From: Streptomyces sp. TSRI0107
GTDB lineage: Bacteria; Actinomycetota; Actinomycetes; Streptomycetales; Streptomycetaceae
Assembly (NCBI RefSeq): GCF_001905845.1
Contig: NZ_LIVZ01000007.1
Span: 612,189 to 676,188, forward strand
Direction of reading: 5' to 3'
Length of the DNA stretch: 64,000 nucleotides
Positions within the stretch are counted from its first letter, which is position 1. Each line of letters begins with the position of its first letter. Positions 16,791-24,133 of the stretch are shown one piece after another. The position numbers and the translations under genes were made by a program. A model generated the notes under the pieces. It was given only the letters and a program-made list of their open reading frames with translations, searched no databases and was not told the origin of the DNA.

Positions 16791-17696
16791 ATGACGCACA
16801 CCGCTGCCACCGCCCCGCCCTTCGGCCGTGCCCTCTGCGCGATGGTCACCCCCTTCACCGCCTCCGGCGCGCTGGACCTCGACGGTGCCCGGCGGCTGGC
16901 GGACCGGCTGGTGACCGACGGCTGCGACGGCCTGGTGCTGAACGGCACGACCGGCGAGTCGCCGACCACGAGCGACGAGGAGAAGGCGGCGCTGGTGCGG
17001 GCCGTCCGGGAGGCGGTCGGCGAGCGGGCCGCGATCGTCGCGGGCGTCGGCACCTCCGACACCCGGCACACGATCGAGCTGACCCGGCAGGCCGAGAAGG
17101 CGGGCGCCGACGGCGTGCTGGTGGTCACGCCGTACTACAGCAAGCCCCCGCAGGACGCCGTCGAGGCCCACTTCCGCGAGGTCGCGGACGCCTCCGGCCT
17201 GCCGGTCGCGCTGTACGACATCCCCGGCCGCACCGGCACCCGGATCGCCCCGGAGACCATGCTGCGGCTCGCGGACCACCCGAGGATCGTGGCGGTCAAG
17301 GACTGCTCGTACGACTTCCTGGGCGCCCAGAAGGTCATCGCCCGCACCGGCCTCGCCTACTACGCGGGCTGCGACGAGCACAACCTCGCCCTGTACGCGG
17401 TCGGCGGCACGGGCTGGGTCAGCACCGTCGCCAACGTGATCCCCCGTCAGGTGCGCGCGGTGCTGGACGCGTTCGACGCGGGCGAGACGGCTCGCGCGGC
17501 GCGCCTCCAGCAGCGGATCACGCCCCTCGTCGAGGCGATGATGGCGGCGGACCTGCCCGGCACGGTCACCGCCAAGGCCCTGCTCGGCCGGCTGGGCCTG
17601 CCCGGCGGCCCGGTCCGCGCACCGCTGCGGCCCGCCGGCCGGGAGGCGGTCGACGGGCTGCTGGCGGCGTACCGGGAGGCGGTCGCCGAGGCGTGA
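16791..17696 (+). CDS. dapA: 4-hydroxy-tetrahydrodipicolinate synthase
   Basis: A 301-aa class I aldolase that condenses pyruvate with aspartate semialdehyde, the first committed step to diaminopimelate and lysine. The Schiff-base Lys is at 170 (RIVAVKDCSYD), the proton-relay Tyr at 142 (ALYDIPGRTG) and the Thr-Thr pair at 53-54 (NGTTGESPTT). The ATG at 16791 gives the normal family length. An upstream in-frame ATG at 16755 would add 12 atypical residues. dapD lies 3 kb downstream on the opposite strand, so the two lysine genes are near each other but not co-transcribed. Confidence 0.92.
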   Translation: MTHTAATAPPFGRALCAMVTPFTASGALDLDGARRLADRLVTDGCDGLVLNGTTGESPTTSDEEKAALVRAVREAVGERAAIVAGVGTSDTRHTIELTRQAEKAGADGVLVVTPYYSKPPQDAVEAHFREVADASGLPVALYDIPGRTGTRIAPETMLRLADHPRIVAVKDCSYDFLGAQKVIARTGLAYYAGCDEHNLALYAVGGTGWVSTVANVIPRQVRAVLDAFDAGETARAARLQQRITPLVEAMMAADLPGTVTAKALLGRLGLPGGPVRAPLRPAGREAVDGLLAAYREAVAEA

Positions 17697-17720
17697 GCGG
17701 GGAGGGGCCGGCGGTCGGGC

Positions 17721-18935
17721 TCAGCGCTCGGCGAAGACCGGTTCCCACTCGGTGCGGGCCAGCGTCTCGTTCGGCTCGCGGACTCCGGTCAGCGGCACGA
17801 CCTTCTCGCTGCCGATCGTGACCAGGACGATCCGGGGCCGGTAGGTGTCCGTGCCCGAACCGGGCAGGCGCTCCCAGGTGATCAGCCGCCGGTCGTCGGC
17901 CCAGGCCATCGCCCCGTTGCCGCGCACCTCGCCGACCTCCTTCCCGGTGCGCGGGTCGAGGAGCGACGTGTACGTCCTCTCGCCCTTCTCCCGGCCCAGT
18001 CCTCCCGCGGCGAGCCGGCCGTCGGGCGACAGCCCCGCCAACGCGTCCCAGACCAGGTGCCGTTCGGCGGCGGGCGCGGCGATCTTCTCGCCCCGGAGGT
18101 CGTGGTACTGCCGCACGGAGTTGCCCCGGACCACCCGTGACCACACGGTCGTGCCGTCGGCACCGAAGGCGAAGTCCTCCCGGAAGTTGAGGTGGTCACC
18201 GGGCTCGGTCGCGCTCCAGGTGGCCTTCCCCGAGGCCAGCTCCACGATGTGGAAGCCGGTGCGATTGTCCGTCCCGAACTCCGGCATCCAGTCCTTGAGC
18301 CCGCCGAACGTCTGGACCCGCAGGTCGGGGTTCTCCGCGTACCCGGTGGCGACCAGCCGGCTGCCGTCCGGCGAGAAGGCGAGCCCGCCGACGCCGTGGT
18401 CGACGGTGATCCAGGCCTCCACCTGCCGGGTGCGCAGATCGAGCAGCCCGATCCGCTTCGTCGGCAGCTGCCGCTCCAGCACGGCCGCCCTCTTCATCCC
18501 GGGCGCGACGGCGACGTACGACCACCGGTCGTCCTCCTCGTACCGGCCGGTGCCCGGGTTCAGCAGGTGGTACGTGCGTTCCGCGACGCCCTGCGTCTCC
18601 GACCGGGCGGCGACCTCCGTCGTGTAGTACGCGGCAAGCGCCATGTCCCCCGCGGCGATCATGTCCCGCGGCGGCGACTGGTCGGGATGGGCGTGGACGT
18701 CCTTCTGCTCGATCACCCCGGCGGGCCGCACGTCGTCCTTGCCGCCGGAGTCGAGCAGCGGCACCCCCACCGAGACGGTGACCACGGCGGCGGTGGCCAT
18801 GGCGACGGCCGCGAGCCTCCGGACCCGCCGGCGCCGACGGGCGCCCAGCACCCGGTCGGCGAACCCCGGCTCGGCCGACGGCTGTTCGGCGGCCTGCTCA
18901 CGCAGCGTGTCGCGCACCAGTTCCTCGACGTTCAC
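17721..18935 (-). CDS. Membrane-anchored WD40/beta-propeller-like partner of an ECF sigma factor
   Basis: 404 aa. A cytoplasmic N terminus of about 40 residues (MNVEELVRDTLREQAAEQ, then RRRRRVRR) resembles anti-sigma/CU044-type anchors. One membrane helix spans about residues 41-62 (LAAVAMATAAVVTVSVGVPLL). The rest is an extracytoplasmic domain with propeller-like repeats (LAFSPDGSRLVATG, LAGLSPDGRLAAGG). Its ATG overlaps the stop of the sigma factor gene, so it is very probably co-made with it and may sense an envelope signal or restrain the sigma factor. It has no ZAS zinc motif. Confidence 0.75.
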   Translation of the reverse strand: MNVEELVRDTLREQAAEQPSAEPGFADRVLGARRRRRVRRLAAVAMATAAVVTVSVGVPLLDSGGKDDVRPAGVIEQKDVHAHPDQSPPRDMIAAGDMALAAYYTTEVAARSETQGVAERTYHLLNPGTGRYEEDDRWSYVAVAPGMKRAAVLERQLPTKRIGLLDLRTRQVEAWITVDHGVGGLAFSPDGSRLVATGYAENPDLRVQTFGGLKDWMPEFGTDNRTGFHIVELASGKATWSATEPGDHLNFREDFAFGADGTTVWSRVVRGNSVRQYHDLRGEKIAAPAAERHLVWDALAGLSPDGRLAAGGLGREKGERTYTSLLDPRTGKEVGEVRGNGAMAWADDRRLITWERLPGSGTDTYRPRIVLVTIGSEKVVPLTGVREPNETLARTEWEPVFAER

Positions 18936-19501
18936 GGACGTACCTCCACGGTCTCGACGGGCGCGAAGTCACGGGACGGCAGGGGCTCGGCGTCGCTCGG
19001 CCCGAGCGCGGCCAGTTCGGGGGCGAGTGCGCGCAGCCGGGCCAGGGAGCGGTGCGTGGTGGACCGCACGGTGCCCACGGAGCAGCCCAGGAGCCGGGCC
19101 ACGTCGGCCTCGGGCAGGTCCTCGAAGTAGCGCAGCACCAGCACGGTGCGCTGCCGGGCGGTGAGCCGGGACAGCGCGTCCCGCATCACCAGCCGCAGCT
19201 CGGCGGCGGCCGAGGTGTCGCTCGCGGACACCGCCGGGTCGGGCGGCTCGGCGACGCTCAGCTCCCGCCGCGGCCACTTCAGCCGCCAGCGGCTCACCTG
19301 CTGCCGGTACAGCACCTGCCGGACGTACGCCTCCGGCTCGTCGATCCGGTGCCAGCGCCCGGCCGCCTTGACGAGCGCGTTCTGCAGCAGGTCCTCGGCG
19401 GCGTGCCGGTCGCCGCCGCTGAGCAGGACCGCCGTCCTCAGCAGCGCGGACGACCGGTTGGCCACGAAGTCCCGGAAGTCCTCCTGCGCCTCGGCATCCA
19501 T
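18932..19501 (-). CDS. SigE-subfamily (ECF-type) RNA polymerase sigma factor
   Basis: 189 aa. Region 2 (DFRDFVANRSSALLRTAVLLSGGDRHAAEDLLQNALVK, about residues 8-45) and region 4 (LTARQRTVLVLRYFEDLPEADVARLLGCSVGTVRS, about 112-147) are both complete. I chose the ATG at 19501, which has AGAAGG 5 bases upstream. The GTG at 19507 sits on top of that ribosome binding site. It is coupled to the membrane protein downstream. The regulon is unknown. Confidence 0.87.
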   Translation of the reverse strand: MDAEAQEDFRDFVANRSSALLRTAVLLSGGDRHAAEDLLQNALVKAAGRWHRIDEPEAYVRQVLYRQQVSRWRLKWPRRELSVAEPPDPAVSASDTSAAAELRLVMRDALSRLTARQRTVLVLRYFEDLPEADVARLLGCSVGTVRSTTHRSLARLRALAPELAALGPSDAEPLPSRDFAPVETVEVRP

Positions 19502-19620
19502 CGTCACCTTCTCTTCCCCCGGAACGGACCCGGTGTCCGCCCCTCGCCCCCTTGGGACGCGCGCGGAGCCCGGCCACTATGCCTGCCGGCGGAGAGAAAT
19601 CCGTACGGCGGCCGGAACGG

Positions 19621-19662
19621 CTCGGGGCCCGCACCGCGAGGGGAAGCGGTACGGGCCCCGAG
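19621..19662 (-). terminator. Hairpin terminator after the small secreted-protein gene
   Basis: A perfect 11-bp stem (19621-19631 with 19652-19662, CTCGGGGCCCG and complement) is extended inward by CCGC/GCGG. It lies just past the end of the small minus-strand secreted-protein gene. Confidence 0.6.
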
Positions 19663-19684
19663 GGGGGAGGGCGGGCGGTGCCCG

Positions 19685-19957
19685 CTACTCCGCGGCGGGT
19701 GCGCCGGCGGACTCGGCGGGCTCGGCGGGCTCGGCGGCGGCCCCGCCGCCCAGCCCGAGGAAGTGCTGGAGCACGTCCTCCATCGGATCGTCGATCTGGC
19801 CGGCGTTGACGAGGCCGACCCGGGGGCCGTTGTGCGACGCCGTGTTGGTCTCGTCGGCGTACGCGGCCCCGGCCGGAGCCCCGCACACCACCGCCGCCAG
19901 AACGCCCGCCCCGGCCAGCCGGCGCACCGCGCCCCTCGCCCGCTCGTTCCTCATCAC
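19685..19957 (-). CDS. Small secreted protein of unknown function
   Basis: 90 aa. The basic N terminus and hydrophobic core (VRRLAGAGVLAAVVCGAPAGAAYA) form a Sec signal peptide with cleavage predicted after AYA (about residue 34). This leaves a mature peptide of about 56 aa. That peptide has a conserved-looking middle (NGPRVGLVNAGQIDDPMEDVLQHFLGLG) and an Ala/Glu/Pro-rich tail. It resembles the short secreted proteins of Streptomyces aerial growth in size only. I recognise no chaplin or rodlin signature. It is monocistronic with its own terminator. Two adjacent ATG codons make the start uncertain by one residue. Confidence 0.7.
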   Translation of the reverse strand: MMRNERARGAVRRLAGAGVLAAVVCGAPAGAAYADETNTASHNGPRVGLVNAGQIDDPMEDVLQHFLGLGGGAAAEPAEPAESAGAPAAE

Positions 19958-20065
19958 TCAGCCCTCGTCTCACCATTCGGCATCTGATCGGACGGACCAT
20001 GCGTCCACCCGTTCATCGGCCGCAACGGCCCCGAGGTCACGGCAGGTAACCCGTTCAAGTGATCA

Positions 20066-20101
20066 TCACCGGCCCGACCACCCGTGAGGTGACGCCGGTG
20101 A
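20066..20101 (-). terminator. Weak hairpin at the dapD 3' end
   Basis: TCACCGGC (20066-20073) pairs with GCCGGTGA (20094-20101), giving an 8-bp stem immediately past the dapD stop codon. Confidence 0.4.
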
Positions 20102-21091
20102 TCAGTTGTGGCTGTGCAGGATCTCGTTCAGGCCGCCCCACTCCGCGTTGTTCGGGCGGGCCTCGACCGTGCCCGTGACCGAGTTGCGGCGGAAGAGGAT
20201 GTTGGAGGCGCCGGAGAGTTCGCGGGCCTTGACGACCTGGCCGTCGGGGAGGGTGACGCGGGTGCCGGCGGTGAGGTAGAGGCCCGCCTCGACGACGCAG
20301 TCGTCGCCGAGGGCGATGCCGATGCCGGCCTCGGCGCCGATGAGGGAGCGCTCGCCGATCGCGACGCGCTCCTTGCCGCCGCCGGACAGGGTGCCCATGG
20401 TGGAGGCGCCGCCGCCGATGTCCGAGCCGTCGCCGACGACGACGCCCTGGGAGATGCGGCCCTCGACCATGGAGGTGCCGAGGGTGCCGGCGTTGAAGTT
20501 GACGAAGCCCTCGTGCATGACGGTGGTGCCGGAGGCGAGGTGCGCGCCGAGGCGGACGCGGTCGGCGTCGGCGATGCGGACGCCCGCGGGGGCGACGTAG
20601 TCGGTCATGCGCGGGAACTTGTCCACGCCGAAGACGCTCAGGTGCAGGCCGCGGGCGCGGGCCGCGAGGCGGACCGTCTCCAGGGTGTCCACGGCGACCG
20701 GGCCGAGCGAGGTCCAGGCGACGTTGGCGAGCAGACCGAAGATGCCGTCGAGGCTCTGCTCGTTCGGCTTGACCAGGCGGTGCGAGAGCAGGTGCAGCCG
20801 CAGGTAGGCGTCGTGGGTGTCGAGCGGCTTGTCGTCCAGGGACGAGATGACCGTACGGACCGCGACGATCTCCACACCGCGTACGTCGTCCTTGCCGAGG
20901 GCGGCCACGCCGTGCTCACCGAGCAGTTCGGCGGTGCGGTCGGCGTCCAGGCGCTCGGTGCCGGCCGGGCCGGGCTCGGCGGTCAGCTCGGGCGCGGGGA
21001 ACCAGGTGTCGAGGACGGTGCCGTCGGCGGCGATCGTGGCGAGGCCGGCGGCCACGGCGCCGGTGGTGCGGGGAGCAGTCGTGTCGGTCAT
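20102..21091 (-). CDS. dapD: 2,3,4,5-tetrahydropyridine-2,6-dicarboxylate N-succinyltransferase
   Basis: A 329-aa actinobacterial-type DapD. It uses succinyl-CoA to acylate tetrahydrodipicolinate in the succinylase branch of diaminopimelate synthesis. An N-terminal helical domain precedes a left-handed beta-helix of hexapeptide repeats (about residues 180-290: VRLGAHLASGTTVMHEGFVNFNAG, SQGVVVGDGSDIGGGAS). The C terminus (ASNILFRRNSVTGTVEA) matches the mycobacterial enzyme. It stands alone with its own 5' region and pairs functionally with dapA. Confidence 0.92.
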   Translation of the reverse strand: MTDTTAPRTTGAVAAGLATIAADGTVLDTWFPAPELTAEPGPAGTERLDADRTAELLGEHGVAALGKDDVRGVEIVAVRTVISSLDDKPLDTHDAYLRLHLLSHRLVKPNEQSLDGIFGLLANVAWTSLGPVAVDTLETVRLAARARGLHLSVFGVDKFPRMTDYVAPAGVRIADADRVRLGAHLASGTTVMHEGFVNFNAGTLGTSMVEGRISQGVVVGDGSDIGGGASTMGTLSGGGKERVAIGERSLIGAEAGIGIALGDDCVVEAGLYLTAGTRVTLPDGQVVKARELSGASNILFRRNSVTGTVEARPNNAEWGGLNEILHSHN

Positions 21092-21175
21092 GAGGGAAAC
21101 CTAACGTGACGGGGGCCGCCCGGGCGAACCGGTCCGGCCCCCGTCTCACGTGCCGGGCGAGCCCCTTACGGGCGG

Positions 21176-21364
21176 CTAGGCCCTGTCGTTTGGATCATCC
21201 CGGCGTCGCAGGATCTGGCACGCACATCTGCCGCGTTGTCGTCAGTCGCCGACGCGCCGCGTCGACTCCCTCCTCCGCCTTGCAGCTGCACGCACCAGAC
21301 CCCGCTCGACTCGGCCAGGACGCACCGTCCTCACAGCCGGGCTGACCCAAACGACAGAGCCTAG
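21176..21364. mobile_element. MITE-like element with 29-bp terminal inverted repeats
   Basis: The ends 21176-21204 and 21336-21364 are inverted copies identical at 26 of 29 positions. They start CTAGGC(C/T)CTGTCGTTTGG. CTAG at each edge may be a duplicated target. The 189-bp body holds no transposase or credible gene, so this is a non-autonomous element that depends on a transposase elsewhere. The right CTAG supplies the TAG stop codon (21361-21363) of the neighbouring minus-strand gene. It inserted between that gene and dapD without breaking either. Confidence 0.75.
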
Positions 21365-22239
21365 GGACGGTCGTCCTCGCCGTCCACGACCCGGGTGGTG
21401 AGGCGGGCGCCGCTGATCTCCACCTCGCCGTCCCGGCTGACACTGCGGAACCCTCGGTACAGGCGGGTGTCCGGGTCGAGGAGCGTTTCGTCCCGGAACC
21501 CGGCGCCTTCCCGGTACACGGCGATCGCGTCCCGTCCGGCCGCGTCCACGACGTCGGCGATCCGCACGCCGGGGACGGTGGCGAGGGCCCGGTAGACCTT
21601 GGCGAGGTCTTCGGGGTCGTAGACGTAGGACCGGCTGATGACGGCGGTCAGGGCCCGGTACTCGTGCTCCGTGCGGCTCTCCTGCGGGTCGGTGGCGTAG
21701 AAGAAGGCGCGGGCCTTCGCCCGGACCTGAGCCGGGTCGTCGGGGAGGCTCTTGAGGAAGGCGTAGTGCTCCCTCGGCGAGTGGTCGTCGCCCGCCTTGC
21801 CGTTCTCCATGGCCGGGTCGGCGTACCGGATCAGCCGCTCGTCGGTCTGCGGGTCGGGCGCGTCGTCCGTCGTGTTCGTCTCCACGGTCTCGGTGTGGAT
21901 CCACTGGCCGTCGCGCGCGGTGACCGCGGGACCGGCGGCGACGATGTCCGCCGCGTCGTTCAGCCAGCCCTTGGCGCTGCCCAGCTCGACGGTGTAGCCG
22001 GGGCCGGCGCCCGGCAGGGCCCTCTCGCCGCGGCCGTCCGTCACCTGGGGCACGATCACCGCGGCCGCCGTGATCGCCGCCGCCGCGCCGATCGCCGCGA
22101 GCCGCCAGTCGGAGCGAAGCCGGCGGGTGCGCCCGCCGCGGGCGGCCCGCAGCAGCCGCTCCCGTCCGCCGACGAGCCGGTCCCGCCCCGGCCGGGGCAC
22201 CTCGGCCCGCAGCTCCCGCACCCTCGTCATCTCGTCCAT
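21361..22239 (-). CDS. CU044_5270-type membrane-anchored sigma factor partner
   Basis: 292 aa. A cytoplasmic N terminus (MDEMTRVRELRAEVPRPGRDRLVGGRERLL, which I recognise as the CU044_5270-type opening; cited here only by its first and last parts MDEMTRV and GRERLL) is followed by one membrane helix at about residues 47-63 (LAAIGAAAAITAAAVIVP). The remaining 225 residues are extracytoplasmic. The ATG at 22239 sits 2 bp after the sigma factor stop. The family is widespread in Streptomyces beside ECF sigma genes and is presumed to modulate them. Its TAG stop lies inside the edge of the adjoining MITE. Confidence 0.78.
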   Translation of the reverse strand: MDEMTRVRELRAEVPRPGRDRLVGGRERLLRAARGGRTRRLRSDWRLAAIGAAAAITAAAVIVPQVTDGRGERALPGAGPGYTVELGSAKGWLNDAADIVAAGPAVTARDGQWIHTETVETNTTDDAPDPQTDERLIRYADPAMENGKAGDDHSPREHYAFLKSLPDDPAQVRAKARAFFYATDPQESRTEHEYRALTAVISRSYVYDPEDLAKVYRALATVPGVRIADVVDAAGRDAIAVYREGAGFRDETLLDPDTRLYRGFRSVSRDGEVEISGARLTTRVVDGEDDRP

Positions 22240-22241
22240 CG

Positions 22242-22832
22242 TCAGACCACCTCCGTGGCGTCGAGCGTGAATGCGGGATCGGCCCCGAGCGCGGTACGGA
22301 CCTTGCGGCGGGCCCGGTTGAGCCGGGAACGGACGGTGCCGACGGGGATGCCGAGGGCCTCGGCGACCTCCGGGTACGTCAGGTCGGCCCAGGCCACCAG
22401 CAGCAGGACGTGCCGGTCGCCGGCGGACAGTGCGGCGAGGGCGCCGGCGAGCGGGGCGTGGGCGGTCTGCGCGGTCATCCGGTCGTCGGCGCGCTCGGAC
22501 CAGGACTCGGCGACCGGGTCGTGCCCGGTGCGGGCCAGCGCGCGCAAGGCGCGCACCTCGGCGCGGCGCTGCTTGCCGATGAGGTTGGCGGCGATGCCGT
22601 AGAGCCAGGGGCGGGCGTGGGACCGGCCGGTGTCGTAGCGCGAGCGGGTCCGGAAGGCGATGAGGAACGTCTCGGCGGTGATGTCGTCCGCGGCGCCGGC
22701 GCCCAGCCGGCGCTGTACGTAGCGGTGGATGTCGGCCGCGTACCGGTCGTACAGCAGGGCGAACAGCTCCGGCTCCGCCAGGGACCGGCCGACGATCTCG
22801 GCGTCCTGGGGCAGCAATGGCGGTCCGGTCAC
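22242..22832 (-). CDS. ECF RNA polymerase sigma factor
   Basis: 196 aa. Region 2 (LFALLYDRYAADIHRYVQRRLG, with DDITAETFLIAF) and region 4 (LSAGDRHVLLLVAWADLTYPEVAEALGIPVGTVRSRLNRARRKV) are both complete. The GTG start at 22832 has GGAGG 5 bases upstream. It is followed at once by the membrane partner gene. This is the second sigma/membrane-protein pair within 4 kb, but the two sigma factors are not close copies. Confidence 0.87.
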   Translation of the reverse strand: MTGPPLLPQDAEIVGRSLAEPELFALLYDRYAADIHRYVQRRLGAGAADDITAETFLIAFRTRSRYDTGRSHARPWLYGIAANLIGKQRRAEVRALRALARTGHDPVAESWSERADDRMTAQTAHAPLAGALAALSAGDRHVLLLVAWADLTYPEVAEALGIPVGTVRSRLNRARRKVRTALGADPAFTLDATEVV

Positions 22833-22907
22833 GGGGCCTCCGTGGGCGTGGTCGGGGTGAGCATGTCACCCCGCTGTTCCCCGATGCCCCCCGAGGGGTT
22901 CACGCCG

Positions 22908-23228
22908 TCAGTGCGCCCCGCCCGTGTTGAGCACCACCACCCCGACGATGATCAGCGCGATCCCCGCCGCCTTGGCGGCCGTCATCCCCTCGCCCATGAA
23001 CAGCACACCGATGGTGGCGATCGCCGCGGTGCCCACCCCGGACCAGACCGCGTACGCCGTGCCGACGGAGACCGTCTTCAGCGTCTGCGCCAGCAGTGAG
23101 AAGGAGACGACGTATCCGAGGACCGTCAGCAGGGAAGGCCACAGCCTGCTGAACCCGTCGCTGTACTTCATGGCGGTCGTGGCCGCCACCTCGGCGGCGA
23201 TGGCGAGGCCGAGCAGCAGGAAACCCAT
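22908..23228 (-). CDS. Small multidrug resistance (EmrE/SMR) transporter
   Basis: 106 aa with four transmembrane helices. The essential membrane Glu is in TM1 (LAIAAEVAATTAMKYSDGF, Glu13). The SMR signature AYAVWSGVGTA is in TM3, and IALIIVGVVVLNTG forms TM4. As a proton-coupled antiporter dimer it would export quaternary ammonium or cationic dyes. I start at the ATG at 23228; the longer frame to 23261 adds an unlikely N terminus. A single gene is present, so it is a homodimer rather than a paired SMR. Confidence 0.87.
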   Translation of the reverse strand: MGFLLLGLAIAAEVAATTAMKYSDGFSRLWPSLLTVLGYVVSFSLLAQTLKTVSVGTAYAVWSGVGTAAIATIGVLFMGEGMTAAKAAGIALIIVGVVVLNTGGAH

Positions 23229-23262
23229 GGGGGCGAGCCTAGTCAGGGCCCTGAACAGCACG

Positions 23263-23295
23263 GTGGCCCCCCGGCGCCGAGCACCGGGGGGCCAC
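23263..23295 (-). terminator. Terminator of the suf operon
   Basis: A perfect 12-bp stem GTGGCCCCCCGG/CCGGGGGGCCAC (23263-23274 with 23284-23295) with a 9-nt loop starts 22 bp after the last suf gene. Confidence 0.75.
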
Positions 23296-23317
23296 TGTCA
23301 CAGCCGTACGGGTGACC

Positions 23318-23650
23318 TCAGACGTTGAACCCGAGCGCCCGAAGCTGCTCGCGGCCGTCGTCCGTGATCTTGTCCGGGCCCCACGGCGGCATCCAGACCC
23401 AGTTGATGCGCAGCTCGCTGACGAGGCCGTCCGTGGCGGACTTGGCCTGGTCCTCGATGACGTCGGTCAGCGGGCAGGCCGCCGAGGTCAGCGTCATGTC
23501 GACGGTCGCCACGTTGGAGTCGTCGATGTGGATGCCGTAGATGAGGCCGAGGTTGACGACGTCGATGCCCAGCTCGGGGTCGACGACGTCCATCAGGGCC
23601 TCGCGGAGTTCCTCCTCCGAGGCCGGCTTCATCTCCACGGTCTCGCTCAT
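23318..23650 (-). CDS. sufT: SufT/DUF59 metal-sulfur cluster assembly factor
   Basis: 110-aa MIP18/PaaD-like protein with the family core VDPELGIDVVNLGLIYG and the conserved Cys in TSAACPLTD. It is the last gene of the suf operon, and its ATG overlaps the SufU stop. Family members help mature [4Fe-4S] proteins. The C terminus (VWMPPWGPDKITDDGREQLRALGF) is the actinobacterial signature. Confidence 0.87.
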   Translation of the reverse strand: MSETVEMKPASEEELREALMDVVDPELGIDVVNLGLIYGIHIDDSNVATVDMTLTSAACPLTDVIEDQAKSATDGLVSELRINWVWMPPWGPDKITDDGREQLRALGFNV

Positions 23651-24117
23651 GCCGTCTTCCTTTCGGCGTCGGCGTCGGCGCCCAGCGCCTGGGCCGTCGC
23701 GTCCTTCCACGCCATCCAGCTCAGGAGGGCGCACTTGACCCGCGCGGGGTACTTGGAGACGCCGGCGAACGCGACCGCGTCCTCCAGCACCTCCTCCATC
23801 GCGTCGTCGGGCTCGATCCTGCCCTTGGACTGCATCAGCTCCAGGAAGGTCTCCTGGATCTTCTGCGCCTCGGCGAGATCCTTGCCGACCAGCAGTTCGT
23901 TCAGCACCGACGCGCTCGCCTGGCTGATGGAGCAGCCCTGGCCCTCGTACGAGACGTCGCTGATGGTCGTGCCGTCGTACTTCACGCGCAGCGTGATCTC
24001 GTCGCCGCACGTGGGGTTCACGTGGTGCACCTCGGCGTCGCCATCCCGCAAGCCCCGCCCGTGCGGGTTCTTGTAGTGGTCCAGGATGACGTCCTGGTAC
24101 ATGGAGTCCAGCTTCAC
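23647..24117 (-). CDS. sufU: SufU sulfur-acceptor / Fe-S assembly protein
   Basis: 156-aa SufU-type (IscU-like) protein. Zinc ligands Cys37-Asp39, Cys62 and Cys129 are all present (PTCGDE, GQGCSIS, VKCALL). It accepts sulfur from SufS by swapping its zinc ligand with the desulfurase. The GTG at 24117 gives the usual MKLDSMYQ N terminus. An ATG 15 bases further in is the alternative. It follows sufS by 16 bp and overlaps sufT. Confidence 0.9.
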   Translation of the reverse strand: MKLDSMYQDVILDHYKNPHGRGLRDGDAEVHHVNPTCGDEITLRVKYDGTTISDVSYEGQGCSISQASASVLNELLVGKDLAEAQKIQETFLELMQSKGRIEPDDAMEEVLEDAVAFAGVSKYPARVKCALLSWMAWKDATAQALGADADAERKTA

Positions 24118-24133
24118 CTTTTCAGCACGCCCC

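Noticed and set aside
16791..17696. Second KdgD-type enzyme rather than DapA
   Set aside because: The residues around the active site and the family length fit DapA, and dapD is close by. The 1.2-kb gene differs clearly.
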